NCBI GenBank assembly: GCA_016748015.1 | Contig: JAAOMT010000586.1 | Span: 1 to 64,000, forward strand | Length of the DNA: 64,000 nucleotides | Reading direction: 5' to 3' | Origin: Geosiphon pyriformis | Lineage: Eukaryota; Glomeromycota; Glomeromycetes; Archaeosporales; Geosiphonaceae | In this document: positions 10,901 through 22,915 of the stretch, piece after piece | How positions within the stretch are numbered: the first letter of the stretch is position 1 | Layout: each line of letters starts with the position of its first letter | The notes under the pieces: generated by a model | Told to the model about the DNA's origin: nothing | Databases searched by the model: none | The model's input: only the letters and a program-made list of their open reading frames with translations | Translations under genes and position numbers: made by a program

Positions 10901-13340
10901 TTCAAATATTAAAATAACAATGTTTTTAAAGTTATGTTGCGATTTTACACTTATTTAATTTTTTGTAAACAATTAACTATCAGTTTAATTTTGTGATGAT
11001 TCAATATAAATTAATGTAACTTGCTACAAACCTTTTATAAAAATAAAAAAAATCTCATTAATAAAATAATAATTTTTTTTTATATTGTAGAAGATTTGAC
11101 TATATTGCTTATTAATGTTTTGTAAAAACAGTCAATAAAATTTTTGACAGCTTTACTAAAAATAATTAAGTTTAGATACAGTAAAAACTATATATCTAAA
11201 TATTTCAGTTCTTATAATTAATATTTAAAATTCTGCTAACACAATAAATTAAACTTTTTTTATTATTTGAAAAACAAGCTTTTGTTTTAGTTTTAAGTTT
11301 AAAATCTGTTGAAAATTTAATGCAATAAAAATTATTGTTTATTATTTAATTTTGTTCTTAGTTTTAATTATATTATTTAAATTCGAACGACCAAGTTTAG
11401 TTTTAGTATAATTATAAAAGCACAAATTGATTCAAATATTAATTTTTTGTTTTATTTATCAAGTTTTTGTAGTTTAATATAGTATTTTATTTATAAAAAA
11501 AACAGTCACTTTATGTTATTAAAAATTATTGATAGATATTCTATTGTTTTAAGAAATATTAGTCAAGAAATTTAATAATTAATTTTTACTATTAAACATT
11601 AAAAAAATATATTTAATATTATTAAGAACTCATATTATGCTATTATTCTTGAATTATCTTGGTTACAACTGCATATTTTATTAATTAACTAAAAAATATA
11701 TCTTATTATGTTTTTCGATATGTCTAAAATTATAAATATATATTAATCAAATTAAAAAACAAAATTAGCTTTTTAATTATTAATAGATAAGTAATATAAT
11801 TAATGTAATTAGTTTTGAAATTACAAATACTAATTTTGGTAAAAGTTAAAAAATAAGTAGCAATTATTAATAAAAATAACACAACTGTTATAATTTTATA
11901 TTTTAATTAATGTTTTTAAAATTCAACAACAATATTAATTATTTTTGCCAGTTGTTTATTTAATGAATTATAAGATCAAATTTTACTTTAAAGTTAAGTT
12001 CTATAAATAGATATCAAAAAAAGATAAAGTTAACTTTTATTGGAAGATAAAAAAATATTAAGATAATTTTATTTCAGATACTTTTTTACAGCTTTGGAAA
12101 ATATTTGCATATAAAATTAATGATAATATAACTAACAATTAAGTCAACAACTATTTTTAAAGTAAAATAGCTAATTATGTAACATTTATGATTAATATAT
12201 AATTAAAAAAAATATTATAAAGAAATGTTAAATTGCAAAAAAAGTTTTTTTTAATTACTTAAAGTAATAGTGTAAAAACTTAAAATAAAAACATACCAAC
12301 AACTTTTTTTACTTTTATATTTTTATTGTTAACATTTTTCTTAAAAATTAATATTATTTAGTTTTTAATAGATTTTTTAAAAATTTTAACTATTTTAAAT
12401 TAGAATTTTTTTAGAAAAAAATAAGTTTGGTTTAGTTATTCTAAAATTTTGTCTTTTATCAACAATGTATTAATTATATTACAAAGATTAATTTAGCTAT
12501 AAAAAATTTTTTTTTAATTTAAACAACAATATAATTATTAAAATAAATACAAACAAAATTTGGGTGTACTTTTTAATATAATTATTTTTAATTAATTATT
12601 ATTTATTGAAAAAGAAAAAAATTTGTATTTTTAATTACTTTAATTAATTAATTAATAAATTGTGTTATTTATTTAAAAAATTAATCTAATATTATAAAAA
12701 CTAAAATAAATTTTTTTTAACACTCTTATATCTTTTAACAATAAATAAGTAATTTTTTAAAATGTAAATATTTTTAAAAAATCAAATTAAATCATATAAT
12801 TGGTTTTGAAAACATAAAAAGCTTTTAAATATATTATAGAAAAACTGATATTTTTAAAAAAACGGAATTTATACTTAATAGTTTTATTAAAAGTAAAAAA
12901 AATTCAAATTACTTGGTTTTAAGTTGTAAAAACCACTTTTTTTAATTCCAATAAAATAATTTAAAAGCATTGATATTAAACAATATTATTTTAAACTAAT
13001 TAAGTGGGTTTATTTTAAATGTTTAAATTATTATTCAATATGCTGTTTTTTTTAAAAAATCTTAAGTACAATGTTTGATTTTAATAATAACTATCTTTTT
13101 GAATTGTTAACTATTTTGCAAATAATAAACTTATTTTAATTTTATTTAATTAAAAAAAAAATTAAAGAATATATATTTGTTAATTGTATTAGAGCTTTTA
13201 AAAACACAATAATATAAATTTTAACAATAATTAACTAGATTAATAAGAATAATAATAACGTTTGTAAATATTTTTTTAAAGTAATGAAAATTTTGATTTA
13301 AAAAAAATAGAAAGTAGTTAAAAATTAAAAATTTTAATTT
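7991..13340. other. AT-rich gene desert
   Basis: More than 5 kb of extremely AT-rich sequence made of short A/T runs. An 84-residue frame at 8600-8854 starts on a non-ATG codon and is made mostly of AT-codon residues, so it is treated as chance. Isolated less AT-rich patches near 8.0 and 10.2-10.7 kb show no coding sense. Probably old, decayed repeat DNA. Confidence 0.55.
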
Positions 13341-15099
13341 ATAACCCATTCAAATCTATATTCGAAATATACCAGTTGATAGAGTGCCAAGAAAATAAAG
13401 TTTTAAAATTTTTGGCTGACGAATTATTATCTCATCAAATGAACATAAATATAATGACAAACTTTTTTTAAAAAAATGGTAGTTGCCAAAAAATTTTGAC
13501 CTCGGTAAATTCCACGTGTAATAGGGAAAAATTTCATCAAGTGAAAAATCCTGAGGACGTTGGGTACCCGAAATAAACAACGAACACCCCCGAGAAGTTC
13601 ACCGGTGATCATCACGTATTGAATTTTTGATGTCTAAATTCATGTCCCTATATACATTTATTGTTAGCTAATCATAAAGTTTGTAAAACCAAAGGCTTTA
13701 AGCGAGACCCTAAAAACCCGAAAAGGGCACATAAGGAAAATTACCATAAAAAATTAATCTCTCACGAAGAAAAATGACCCTCGTTCTGAAAAAGAAAGGT
13801 CCTGAATTTATTTAGACTTTGAAACGAACCATTGATTGCAAATACTTGTTTTTTAATATGCGCGCGTTAACGTAATTTAGATGAGTCTTTGGGTTCTTTT
13901 CTGAGGAATTAAGGATAAAATTTTAATTCGCAACATTTCTAAAAATTTAAAACGCTAATAGTAGCAAAATTTACCTTATTATTTTAACCATCTTCATAAT
14001 AGTAAAAATTTGATTTACTTGTAAAATTGACAAAGTAACAAAAAATTAAGCCATTTGAAAAAAACCAACTACATATTCTTGGCATACTAATACTATAGGC
14101 CAACAAACTTCCCGAATAGAATATTAAATTTCCAAACGTAGAATTACGCCTCAATTTTAATTTTTAAAATCGATAATCACTTGGCATATGTTAATAGAGT
14201 ACTCGAAAAACCAAAGCCAAAGATTGCCTGGAATGCGTTATGGGTCTCGTCATGATTTGGGGAAATTTTATTCCTTCGTCGTCAGTCACTAGATCATGCG
14301 CCTTTTTCCTTTAATACATCTCAAGCTACGCGTTCTTTGCCAGAGTTTCGAGAGGTAAAACAAAAATTACAGAGAATGTGGAATTTAGGTTCAGTCCCGA
14401 CAAGATTTTCGAGCCACTAACTACATCTGGGTTCATATGATCGAAGGCCTTGTTTTTGGTCCAGAAATTTGTTTCGATCGCAAATCGTTGTGAAGGAGGG
14501 AAGGATATAGAAAAATGATAATATATATTATAATCACGACTTGACACTTATTGTCGGTGGGATTTTTGCATTAAAAAAAAATGTTCCAATGTCTATTTCT
14601 TCAATGGGACTCTGTCAATTGTATATTTTAACCTTTCAGGTAAACGTGCCCAATTACTGATCTAGCTTCCAAGATCAGGCAACTCCCCTTCAAATGCAAA
14701 GTTTTTTGTTTCTTCAAGGAGGGATGTAATTTGTATTAATGGGCAAAATTCGGAATTAACAAGATCTTTTTCTGGATTAACAAATTAAGCTCGCTCGAGA
14801 ACCTCTACTGTTGAAATCCAAAATGTATTCATCTTCACCTTCTCCATCCTTGAGAGGGAAAAACTGTGGTGATTCTTTGAAACTTTGAGATCATAAGAAA
14901 AAAGCTCTTGGGGTATTGAGAGATTTTTCTACTAAAACTAGCCTAAAAAATTTGCCTTCGGAGCTCTTTTTCCTATAGCCATCGAAAGATATCATCCTCT
15001 CTGTGCTCAAATGTCTTCTCTAAATGCATGAGCTTCTTTCATAAAAATCCACGATCAAATAGTGAAAAGTTCATTCTTACAATTATTCAAATAGGGATA
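13341..15099. other. Less AT-rich block, decayed or noncoding
   Basis: Base composition shifts sharply near 13.34 kb to that of the gene islands, yet no frame is long. On the minus strand short open pieces sit in different frames, for example an acidic stretch DGEGEDEYILDFNSRG near 14.82-14.88 kb and ERLKYTIDRVP near 14.62 kb. This looks like remnants of a protein gene interrupted by stops and frameshifts. No family can be named. Confidence 0.3.
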
Positions 15100-15339
15100 T
15101 CACCCTCTTAACGCTTGTAAATTTTTTTTTATAAAAAAACTACGAAATCTAAGCCTTTCGATAAAAATTTCTGCTTTTCTTTGATAAAGTATTGAATTTC
15201 CACAGCTTTTATCTAAAAGTTCCAAATCGTTATATTTAAGGGTGGCTGAAAGGATTGTATAAACTATCACTGAAGATGGATATACTACTGGAGAACAAAG
15301 TTGGCTCAGGAAGATTATACGATTGACGACTGAAATCAA
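15100..15339 (-). CDS. Hypothetical protein or exon fragment
   Basis: A 79-residue minus-strand frame downstream of the Zn2Cys6 gene on the same strand. It has a hydrophobic, helix-like stretch (SPVVYPSSVIVYTILSATL) and a basic C-terminal part. The first half faintly recalls a cyclin-type helical segment, but not enough to name it. It may belong with the decayed pieces at 13.3-15.1 kb. Confidence 0.22.
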   Translation of the reverse strand: MISVVNRIIFLSQLCSPVVYPSSVIVYTILSATLKYNDLELLDKSCGNSILYQRKAEIFIERLRFRSFFIKKNLQALRG

Positions 15340-15532
15340 TGATGTATATGAGTGAAATAATTTTATATATAAATATTCAGGTTCAAAGTGGTAAACTGAT
15401 TTTTAAATTAAAGATTTGACGGCGTGCCTGAAAGACAGGATGAAGATAATGTGTAAAAGGTATATATATTTCAAAGGAAGGAGATTGATGTAAACTTTTT
15501 TTTTGATTTTGTTGAAGGGGATTGTGAATACT

Positions 15533-16800
15533 TTAAGGAGTCGATTGATATGGTGGTATTTCTTGATTTTCGATATTTTTAATTATTACATTTTCATCCA
15601 TAATTTCCTTCCAAATGGATGGTAAGATTGAAGAATCGGGTGAAAACCAATGTTTGGAACCAGCTTTTTGTTGATCATCCATCTTGTAAAGTTCTGGGTT
15701 ATTATCGTTGAAAACGTTTGTTGTTGATCGACTGGTGAATTCATTAGCAGTATCGTTTCTGAGAGAATTACTAGGTGTTGGAACTCCACCTTGCAGAATT
15801 TTATGGAGTGGAGGTAACTGGGTTGAAAAGTTTTCCAAATTTAAAGGGGCGTCCAATAATTGCATCGGAGATACATTAACCAAAGAATCAAGGTCTGACA
15901 GCGAAGTTAAAGCAGAGATTGGCTCCAAAGAGGAGATGTGTACTTCTTTGTTTGGTTTACATAGAGGAGGAAGTTTCTTGTTATGTGAGGGCCGAGCCTT
16001 ATTGATCCAAGGATCTCCTATATGAGCTTCGGTGAATGAATTATTACAGGCATCAAAAGTCGGAGATAACTATACCAATATTATTAAAGAAGATAATCTT
16101 GAGTAATCTATATTAAATTAATTAACTATTAATCACGTGATAAAAACCTGCTGATATACGGAATGGGGTTGTTTTGGGGAATGAGTCTGGCAAGAATCAT
16201 CAAAGTAAACGAAATTTGATAACGAAGAATCATAGGGTGATTTTGGTATAATAGTAGTTTGATAATGTTGATTTGCTGAATAAAGCAAATAATGATGAAA
16301 TTGAAGTTGAAAGATATTTAAATTTTATATTATATATAAACATGCTCACCTTTTTGTTGTTGTTTAGAAGGATAATATTGCGTCTTTGAGGGAGAGACCT
16401 GTAGTATGCTAGGACCTTGATTGGTGTGCGTCTCAATACTCATTGCTGATGATATTTTGGGAGCTTTTTCAATTACTTTGAGGACTCCAGGCGCCAAATT
16501 ACCTTTTGTCTCTAAGATTTCACTTTTTAATTTCCTTTTGAAATCTGGGTCTTGCTTTTGAAGATAAGCATCATCAATAGTACTTAAAATTATCTCTATT
16601 CGATCCTCCCTACTTCTAATTATGTCGAAATTACTTTTCGGAGGACCGCGTTTCTTTTTGTTTGTATCAAATTGACATTCCATCTGTAATTCTTCACAAC
16701 GGCTACATAACGGCGGTCCTGTACATTTTACCTTCTTTTTTCTACATGTTAAACATGCCGCAGTTACCTTTAAACGTTTGATTGGTGGTCCGGGAATCAT
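15533..16800 (-). CDS. Zn(II)2Cys6 transcription factor
   Basis: Three exons on the minus strand: 16800-16350, 16275-16148, 16069-15533. Introns are 74 and 78 bases with GT..AG ends and phases 1 and 0; total 371 residues. The DNA-binding domain is at the N-terminus: Cys16, 19, 26, 32, 35 and 42 fit C-x2-C-x6-C-x5-C-x2-C-x6-C exactly, with a basic KKKVK first loop and a basic linker (KKKRGPPK). Such fungal regulators bind two Zn ions and recognise CGG-type half sites in the nucleus. The rest is Ser/Pro/Asn-rich with no visible fungal_trans middle domain, so this is a short member. An in-frame ATG at 16893 would add 31 residues; 16800 is preferred because it lies close before the zinc cluster in good context (tcaaaatga). 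Target genes are unknown. Confidence 0.85.
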
Positions 16801-18441
16801 TTTGATGGTTGAAAATGACCTTTTTAATTCATAATATGCGCGACCTTTAAGAGTCTTTTTATGTAAATGAAAGAAAATTTCCTTCTGCTTCACACTGACT
16901 TTTAGTTCCGATAGCCAAAATTAGACTATTAACATGAAAAGAATGTTTAACAATAACAAATTAATGAAAGTCAAAGAAAGGAAAGAAAAATATGATCTGT
17001 TACGCAAAGATTAGTTTGATTTTAACTAAAAAGTGAGAAAAACTCAAGCAAAAATGGTAAATATGGAAAATGGGATGAGTTACTCGCGACAGAAGGTAAT
17101 ACAACATAATATATATATATGAGAAATTGGTATCGTAAATTTAACACTGTATGCAGTTTTTTTCCCGATGAAAGGAAATTTTTCTGATTTAATTAAAAAT
17201 CTGGGTTTACCTGAAATCGGGGTTTTCCAAGGTCGGAAATTCCCTCTTTGTGTAATCTGATAATCAATAATAAATTCATGTCCGAATGAACTCCCCCAAA
17301 AAAACATATTTTTTTTTTCGTAAGGGTTTGGGACATTGAAAATCTGAACTAATTTAGAATTCACAGCCGGAAACCCAAATTTATTAGGTCATCCATTAAT
17401 TTAAATAGTATATATAACGGGGGGTGGGGCACTTTTTCAACTATTTATACATTGGTTAACTTAGTTCCACAGAAGTAAGTAACAACCTCCTTGTATATCT
17501 TTTTAGAATAAAGCAAAAAATGGTACAGTTTAATCATAATAAAGCCCATAACCAAACTGACTCAGGCCAAAATTATGTAATAGATCTTCAAATAAATTAA
17601 AAAAAAAAAGTTTTATTTAACTTAACAATTGCGGAGTTTTAGATGACTTTTTACTTGCAGGAAGATCATTTACTCCGAAAATTGCGAATTGACTGAGATC
17701 TGTGTTTCCCTTCATGCAAATTTTCAGAAAGGATCTCTTTTTCAAATTTTACTTTCATGAACCTATTGAGCTATTTTTTGAGCTCATGTACAACTTAAAA
17801 GTCCGATTTCATTAAAGTGGTATCAATCATATTTTTTACTCAAACTCATTGCCCTTATGGTAAAATGGATCTTTCTCAATCTTATACTAAACTATAGCAT
17901 AAAAAATTATTTTGGATTAAAAATTTAATAAAAATTTTTTTTGATATAAATATAAATTCATATTGAGTTTTGGATTTTGGATTTTATTGAAATTTTTTAT
18001 CTAATTAATAATAACAAGGGAAATTTTTTGGAATTCTTGTGTAACATATTCGACTTTAAAATTTTTCCACTTTTTATATTTTGTTTATTAAAATTGGCGT
18101 GGGAATACACATCTCTGGGAACTTTTTTTCAATAATTTGGATACAAACTAAAAAAATACGGCTTCTTTACTAATCAAAAAACGCTATGATTAACATCCTT
18201 CAAATTTTATTTTTCATTTATTATCAGAAAATAATTGTTCGATTTCAAAAAAATCCCATTTTTGATTAAATCATTTCCTAAATTAGACTTTTACATTCTG
18301 AGTTTTTAATATATAATAAAGAATTAATTGAAGAAATAAATTTCGGATTGAGCTTTTATAAGTGGTTCCCGAACCATTTTACCATATTTAGAAAATTAGC
18401 CGATCATTGTAGTCGTGCCATATCGAAATGCGGAATATCCC
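16801..18441. other. Intergenic, upstream of the Zn2Cys6 gene
   Basis: Holds the probable promoter of the Zn2Cys6 gene. A 94-residue minus-strand frame at 17080-17364 has no recognisable domain and no paralogue here; I do not call it. A G-run (ggggggtgggg-like) at about 17418-17428 is unusual in this AT-rich context. Confidence 0.45.
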
Positions 18442-18462
18442 GAAAGTTCTAGAATGAACCAA
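18442..18462 (+). promoter_or_regulatory. Perfect heat-shock-type element next to a CCAAT box
   Basis: GAA-ag-TTC-ta-GAA at 18442-18454 is a perfect three-unit nGAAnnTTCnnGAA site, the binding sequence of heat shock factor, followed at once by CCAAT (18458-18462). HSE plus CCAAT spacing suggests a promoter, but no clear gene starts within 500 bases on either strand. Function is inferred from the motif only. Confidence 0.35.
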
Positions 18463-19035
18463 TCGTGAAAGAGTTTTTACATAATAATTGTTATAAAATG
18501 TGCCGTTTTCAATTTTCTTGGTTTGCTTTATGGTTCTTTAAGGATTAGGATCTTTTTCATATAATTTTTTTCGAGTCTGGACTTCAGATCTATTCAAGAA
18601 ATCTCAATAATTTTTCTAATATAATGTGCCTTTCCAAAATTCTCAATGTTCTTTGAAATGATCCCATTTATATAAAAAAATTATTCCTTTTAATAGATGA
18701 AGTGTGAGACGGCAAAAGATTTTATGTTTCAGTTAATTCCTTTAATATTTAATATTCAGTTTTGTTTTCTCTCTCTTCATCAAATAACGAAAGGTATATT
18801 TGTAACGTTCCCCTTCAGAAAACATTGACGTTTTTAAATGATCAGAATAAAAAAACCGACACTTTTGTAAAATACACATAGTAATTGAGATAATTAATTT
18901 CAGTAAAGAAATGTTTCTCCCTTCTTGAAAGTGATGAATAGAAAAGTACGACCCATTTAAATTACTGGTAGGCGTCTAAAAATGCCGCAAGAGTTTTGAA
19001 CAATTAAATTTAGTTGCTATTTCAGATTCCAACTT

Positions 19036-19227
19036 ATGCCAGGTAGTTCACAAGTTTTTGACATACAACTCAGAAATATTGAAGTAGTTGAAAGAAGGCA
19101 ACAGCAAAATTTATCTGTCATTTTATTGGAGTCTCCAGTAAAAGTTAATTTTTTAAAATTTAAAAGTTCATTGAGAGATGCAACCCATATTTATTATGTG
19201 GATTGTCATTTATTTGATGAAGGATAG
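19036..19227 (+). CDS. Hypothetical exon or small ORF
   Basis: A 63-residue frame from ATG that directly follows a good splice acceptor (tatttcag at about 19018-19025) and can be read as an exon beginning FQLMPGSSQVF. It contains a polar stretch (ERRQQQNLSVILLESPVKV). No family recognised. No upstream exon could be joined with confidence. It may belong to the gene at 19465. Confidence 0.2.
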   Translation: MPGSSQVFDIQLRNIEVVERRQQQNLSVILLESPVKVNFLKFKSSLRDATHIYYVDCHLFDEG

Positions 19228-19464
19228 TTAGCTTTACCTAGACGTGAATTACAGTTTGCCAATCGGTCAAGTCTTTTAAAGCTCTGAGTTATTAACAGAA
19301 AATGTTGAAATTCATAGTTGAGAGATTTATGCAAGCTCCAAAAATAATTTAAATGTGATGCTGAGTGAATATTTATAAATATTATTAAATAATCAATACT
19401 CCTTAAATGACGCAAAGCTTCTAGGCCCGAAAATAGCAGAAAATGAGAAATTAATTTCAACGAT

Positions 19465-20123
19465 ATGCCAAAAAAAGAAAACTTCGTACTTGAAGAAAAA
19501 GTTCATGATATTGAGCAAGATAAAAAATTCCCTCTCGAAGGCATTTCTAATTCTATCCTACATGGGAGTTCAGGTGATTGTAAAATATTCATTTGAATTT
19601 ATTTATTAAGAATTGTCAAATTTAGTCTTTTAAAATTTGTAGTTTACTCAACTCTCTCTCGGCGAAAGATTCGACGAGCTTTAGGTTTAGCAACAGGATC
19701 TTATTATAGATACCGGGTATTCAAGAAATTTTTGGCTTCAATTTATATTTTTGAAAGTGAATTTTCATTTTACTGTATTCAATCCTCGAATTAGGCATCT
19801 AAAACAAGTTTCAAATCTAAATATGAAACTGTACAAAAGAAGTTGAAACTAAAATATAACCAGAAATGTCAATTTCATCCTCTTGGATGCTTTATTGTGG
19901 ATGAGTCCGGCAGATACCATCTAATCTTGAACAAAAAATTATGATTAAACATTGGGCTTGTCTTATCGTAAGTAAAAATTCTCAATTGAGTTATCCTGCA
20001 TAGGTATATGAATCTTATTTTTAAACAAAACAGGCATCTGGTGACGACGTGAAAGTAGATACATTACCTAATTTCGAGGAAATACCAGAATTTAATGTTG
20101 AAAATGCTGTTCTCTTGGAATAA
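19465..20123 (+). pseudogene. Unrecognised four-exon gene, probably frameshifted
   Basis: Exon pieces join cleanly: 19465-19573, 19643-19716, 19795-about 19971, 20034-20123, with GT..AG introns of 69 and 78 bases and a third starting GTAAGT. Exon 1 is acidic and basic mixed (MPKKENFVLEEKV). Exon 2 is basic (RRKIRRALGLATGSYYRYR). Exon 3 has FHPLGCFIVDESGRYHL, and exon 4 is acidic (NFEEIPEFNVENAVLLE). The frame that enters exon 3 ends at TGA 19942. A frame one base off continues through KIMIKHWACLI into exon 4, so one base in the A-run at 19933-19938 seems missing. Without the shift the product is 110 residues. No domain can be named. It could be a gene broken in the genome, or a sequencing error in a homopolymer. 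Confidence 0.4.
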
Positions 20124-22176
20124 GTGGTTTAAGTGTGAATATTATAAAAAGAATAAGTTTAGTTAAAAGACTGAAGAAAGCTATCAAAAATTCAAAAACA
20201 ATCAACACTAAATGTGTGGTCATTACTGACTTATAGAATTTATTGGATAGTTTCAATGGCATGTTAAATTCATAGATTAGAAAAAAAATATATATTAAAT
20301 ATAATTTGACATATAAATTGGAGAAAGTTTCTTATTTTTTTGTTTTCATAATCTTATTAACATTTTATAAAATTTTGTACTTAAAAAGGGCAGCCATTCA
20401 TATTAAGTTAATTCTTATTGAAAGAAAAATATTGGCCATTATAAAAACTTTAAATATTGCATAATTACTAAAAAAAAAAAAATGTAATTTTATCACAATA
20501 TAAGAAAACCGAACAAAAAAAATAATGTGTGCTTATGTTCAAAGTTATTAATAACTTAAATTTGGATTCATTTTTAAATAACAAAAAAAAACATTGTTAT
20601 TTTAAAAACACAACAAAATTGCATGTGTTAATTAATGCAAAAATAAAAAAAAGTGTGAAAATTGGAATTATTCTTAACAAATATGAATATGACATATAAA
20701 AAATTATGATATTAACTATTTAATACTGTGAAAATGTTTTATAAAAGAAATAAGAAATCAATAGTGTTTCGTAAACAATTTTAATGTGAAAAATCATAAT
20801 GTATTTAAAAATTTCAAATGCTAAACTGGCCAGTAAAATGTGATATGTGAGTTTATAAAAAATTATAACATTAATGCAGCAAAAAAATTTGTTACAATAT
20901 TGAACAAATAAGAAATTAACAAAATATCATAATAAAAAATCCATTTTTGCAATTATTAAGTGCTTTAAAATAAAATCTCCCAAAAATTGCTAATGACTCA
21001 AAAATATATATATGATTTTATTTTTACTAAATATTAATGTTTATTTCATGAAAAACATATTAAATTAAACTTATAATTTTATAATAAAATATTTAAATAG
21101 TATAAAATATTTACTAATTGTAATCTTTATTCATAAAAAAATAATACAAAAACATTTTGTATAATAAATTGTTTTAAGTTAAATATTAAAGTTCATTATA
21201 TCAAAATTTCTATTATAATAAAATTATTTAACATACAGTTTATTGCGAAAATAATTGAAAAAAAAAACATAGAGAATTACATGAATGTATTTTTTCTCTA
21301 TTAAGATAATTTTTTTTGTTAAAACACTAATATTTAAATTTTTTGTATTTTCTACCAGTTTTTTCATTAAAAATTGAGCCAAAATGCTAAAATTCTGATA
21401 AGAACAATACAAAAAGATTTCGCATTTTTGTAAAATAAAATATATTTAACAAAATAATTTTTAATTCAGTGAAAATTATACAAATTAAGGAAAATAATAA
21501 TTGAAAAAACCATCTTTTTCTTAAAAAAAATATTCTGCCAAGCAATTTAATATGTTTAAATTAATTTTTCAAAAAATACAGCAATATAAGACTATTTTTT
21601 GTATGTTTCGCCAATAGCAGGTAAAAAATACATCAGTCTTATTTCAACAATTTTCTGGCATTTGAAAATATAATAAAACAGTAATATGAAAAAATCGTTA
21701 ACTTTTTCAGTTTCAAAAAAAAACAACTTAAAATCTTTACAGGTAACCACTTTTTTAAAAAAGTAAAACCCATTTATTTTGATTTACAGAAATAATAACA
21801 ACAAAGATGGGTGTCGAAATTTTTAAAAATTATTGTTTTGAACTTCAAAAATTTATGAAAAGACAATAACAGTTTTAACAGAATAATTTCAAGCAAAAAA
21901 AACTATCTTGTAATAAAATATATTGAATTTTGAATGTTATTAATAAAAGAAAGTACCCATTAAAGAGTTTGGTAATTGTTATAGCTTGGTTAATTCATAT
22001 TACAAGTGTTTTTTAGTTGCAAAAAGCTGAAAAAATAATTTTGATTAATAATATTTATAATATAGTAATTTTCGCTTTTTTTCAAAAAATTTTGCCTTAA
22101 CAGAATATTTAATTTTTATAATATATTATTTGGGATTTATTTTCACATTACTTAATTATATACTTTAATTATTTGT
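20124..22176. other. AT-rich desert
   Basis: Very AT-rich, with many short palindromic A/T runs. A 62-residue minus-strand frame at 21224-21412 is of AT-codon residues only and is not called. No repeat ends or RNA genes seen. Confidence 0.55.
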
Positions 22177-22498
22177 TTGTTTTTTTGCCTGTGCAAGTAT
22201 ATTTCAATCACTATCTGTTTACATACAACCTATTCAAGCTATATATTAAATGCGACTCACGCTCTTTCTACACGTGACCAGCCACTCGAGTCGATCAAAG
22301 ACTATCTTCTATTCAAGACTATTTTCAAAAAATCCAAGTTAAACGTATTTAACGTCACTCACCATCTCTAGCAGCTTTCTCAAACCCAGAGAGCATATAT
22401 GCCCCAGCCATATAACACAATTTGAATCTCTCCACATTAACCAATTTTTTACTAGAGACGAGATCCGCGGCATCGTCATCACTAAATAGACCAATTCT
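22177..22498 (-). mobile_element. 5'-truncated LINE 3' end with C-terminal coding remnant
   Basis: A less AT-rich island on the minus strand. Positions 22498-22355 are an open frame of 47 residues ending in a stop (contains KKLVNVERFKLCYMAGAYM). Downstream at about 22300-22273 lies gtggctggtcacgtgtagaa, which is also present, with variation, at the 3' ends of LINEs A, B and C in this window. The composition suggests a younger insertion than its surroundings. The C-terminal protein sequence differs from LINE A and B, so it is a related but different subfamily. Confidence 0.5.
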
Positions 22499-22533
22499 TT
22501 ACAATTTGACCGATGGGACCCATATTTACTTCG

Positions 22534-22556
22534 TTATTTATTTATTTATTTATTTA
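22534..22556 (+). repeat. (TTTA)n microsatellite
   Basis: About six tandem TTTA units, directly upstream (in minus orientation) of the LINE fragment at 22177-22498. It may be a target site or the tail of a neighbouring insertion. Confidence 0.8.
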
Positions 22557-22619
22557 CTTTAAATATTTATTACTTAATTATTATTGGTTGATTGTGTTAA
22601 TTTATCTAACATGATTTAC

Positions 22620-22915
22620 AAAAATTTACAATACATTAAATAGTTTTAAATTATGAATTACCTCAAACTTCGTAACAAATAAAAAATCCAAGTGTTTTGT
22701 TAAATTTAGCAAAATTTTATAGATTTAGGATAAAATTCATGATACTTCAGTAAAATTTACAAAAATTATATGTGTATTAAAAGTATTATTATACTTTACT
22801 AAGTATAAACCAATCACTATTTACAAATTACATATTCAAACTTAAAAATAGATTATATGCTTTTTACACATGGTTGGCCACTCAAATCAATCAAGTTTGA
22901 TTTACAGTAAAGTTT
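22620..22915 (-). mobile_element. Second LINE 3' end of the same subfamily, more decayed
   Basis: Read on the minus strand, gagtggccaaccatgtgta (about 22892-22872), then a segment with gtaaatagtgattgg, match the 3' end at 22177-22330 (gagtggctggtcacgtgta, gtaaacagatagtgattg) in order and spacing. It is more AT-rich than the first copy. The 5' extent cannot be seen. Confidence 0.4.

Noticed and set aside
15100-15339. Cyclin-like domain
   Set aside because: Only a faint helical pattern; no cyclin signature residues could be matched.
15708-16025. 105-residue plus-strand frame
   Set aside because: It lies antisense to exon 3 of the Zn2Cys6 gene, whose model has a zinc cluster and clean splice sites.
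17080-17364. 94-residue minus-strand frame upstream of the Zn2Cys6 gene
   Set aside because: No domain, no paralogue, no splice continuation; likely chance in a promoter region.
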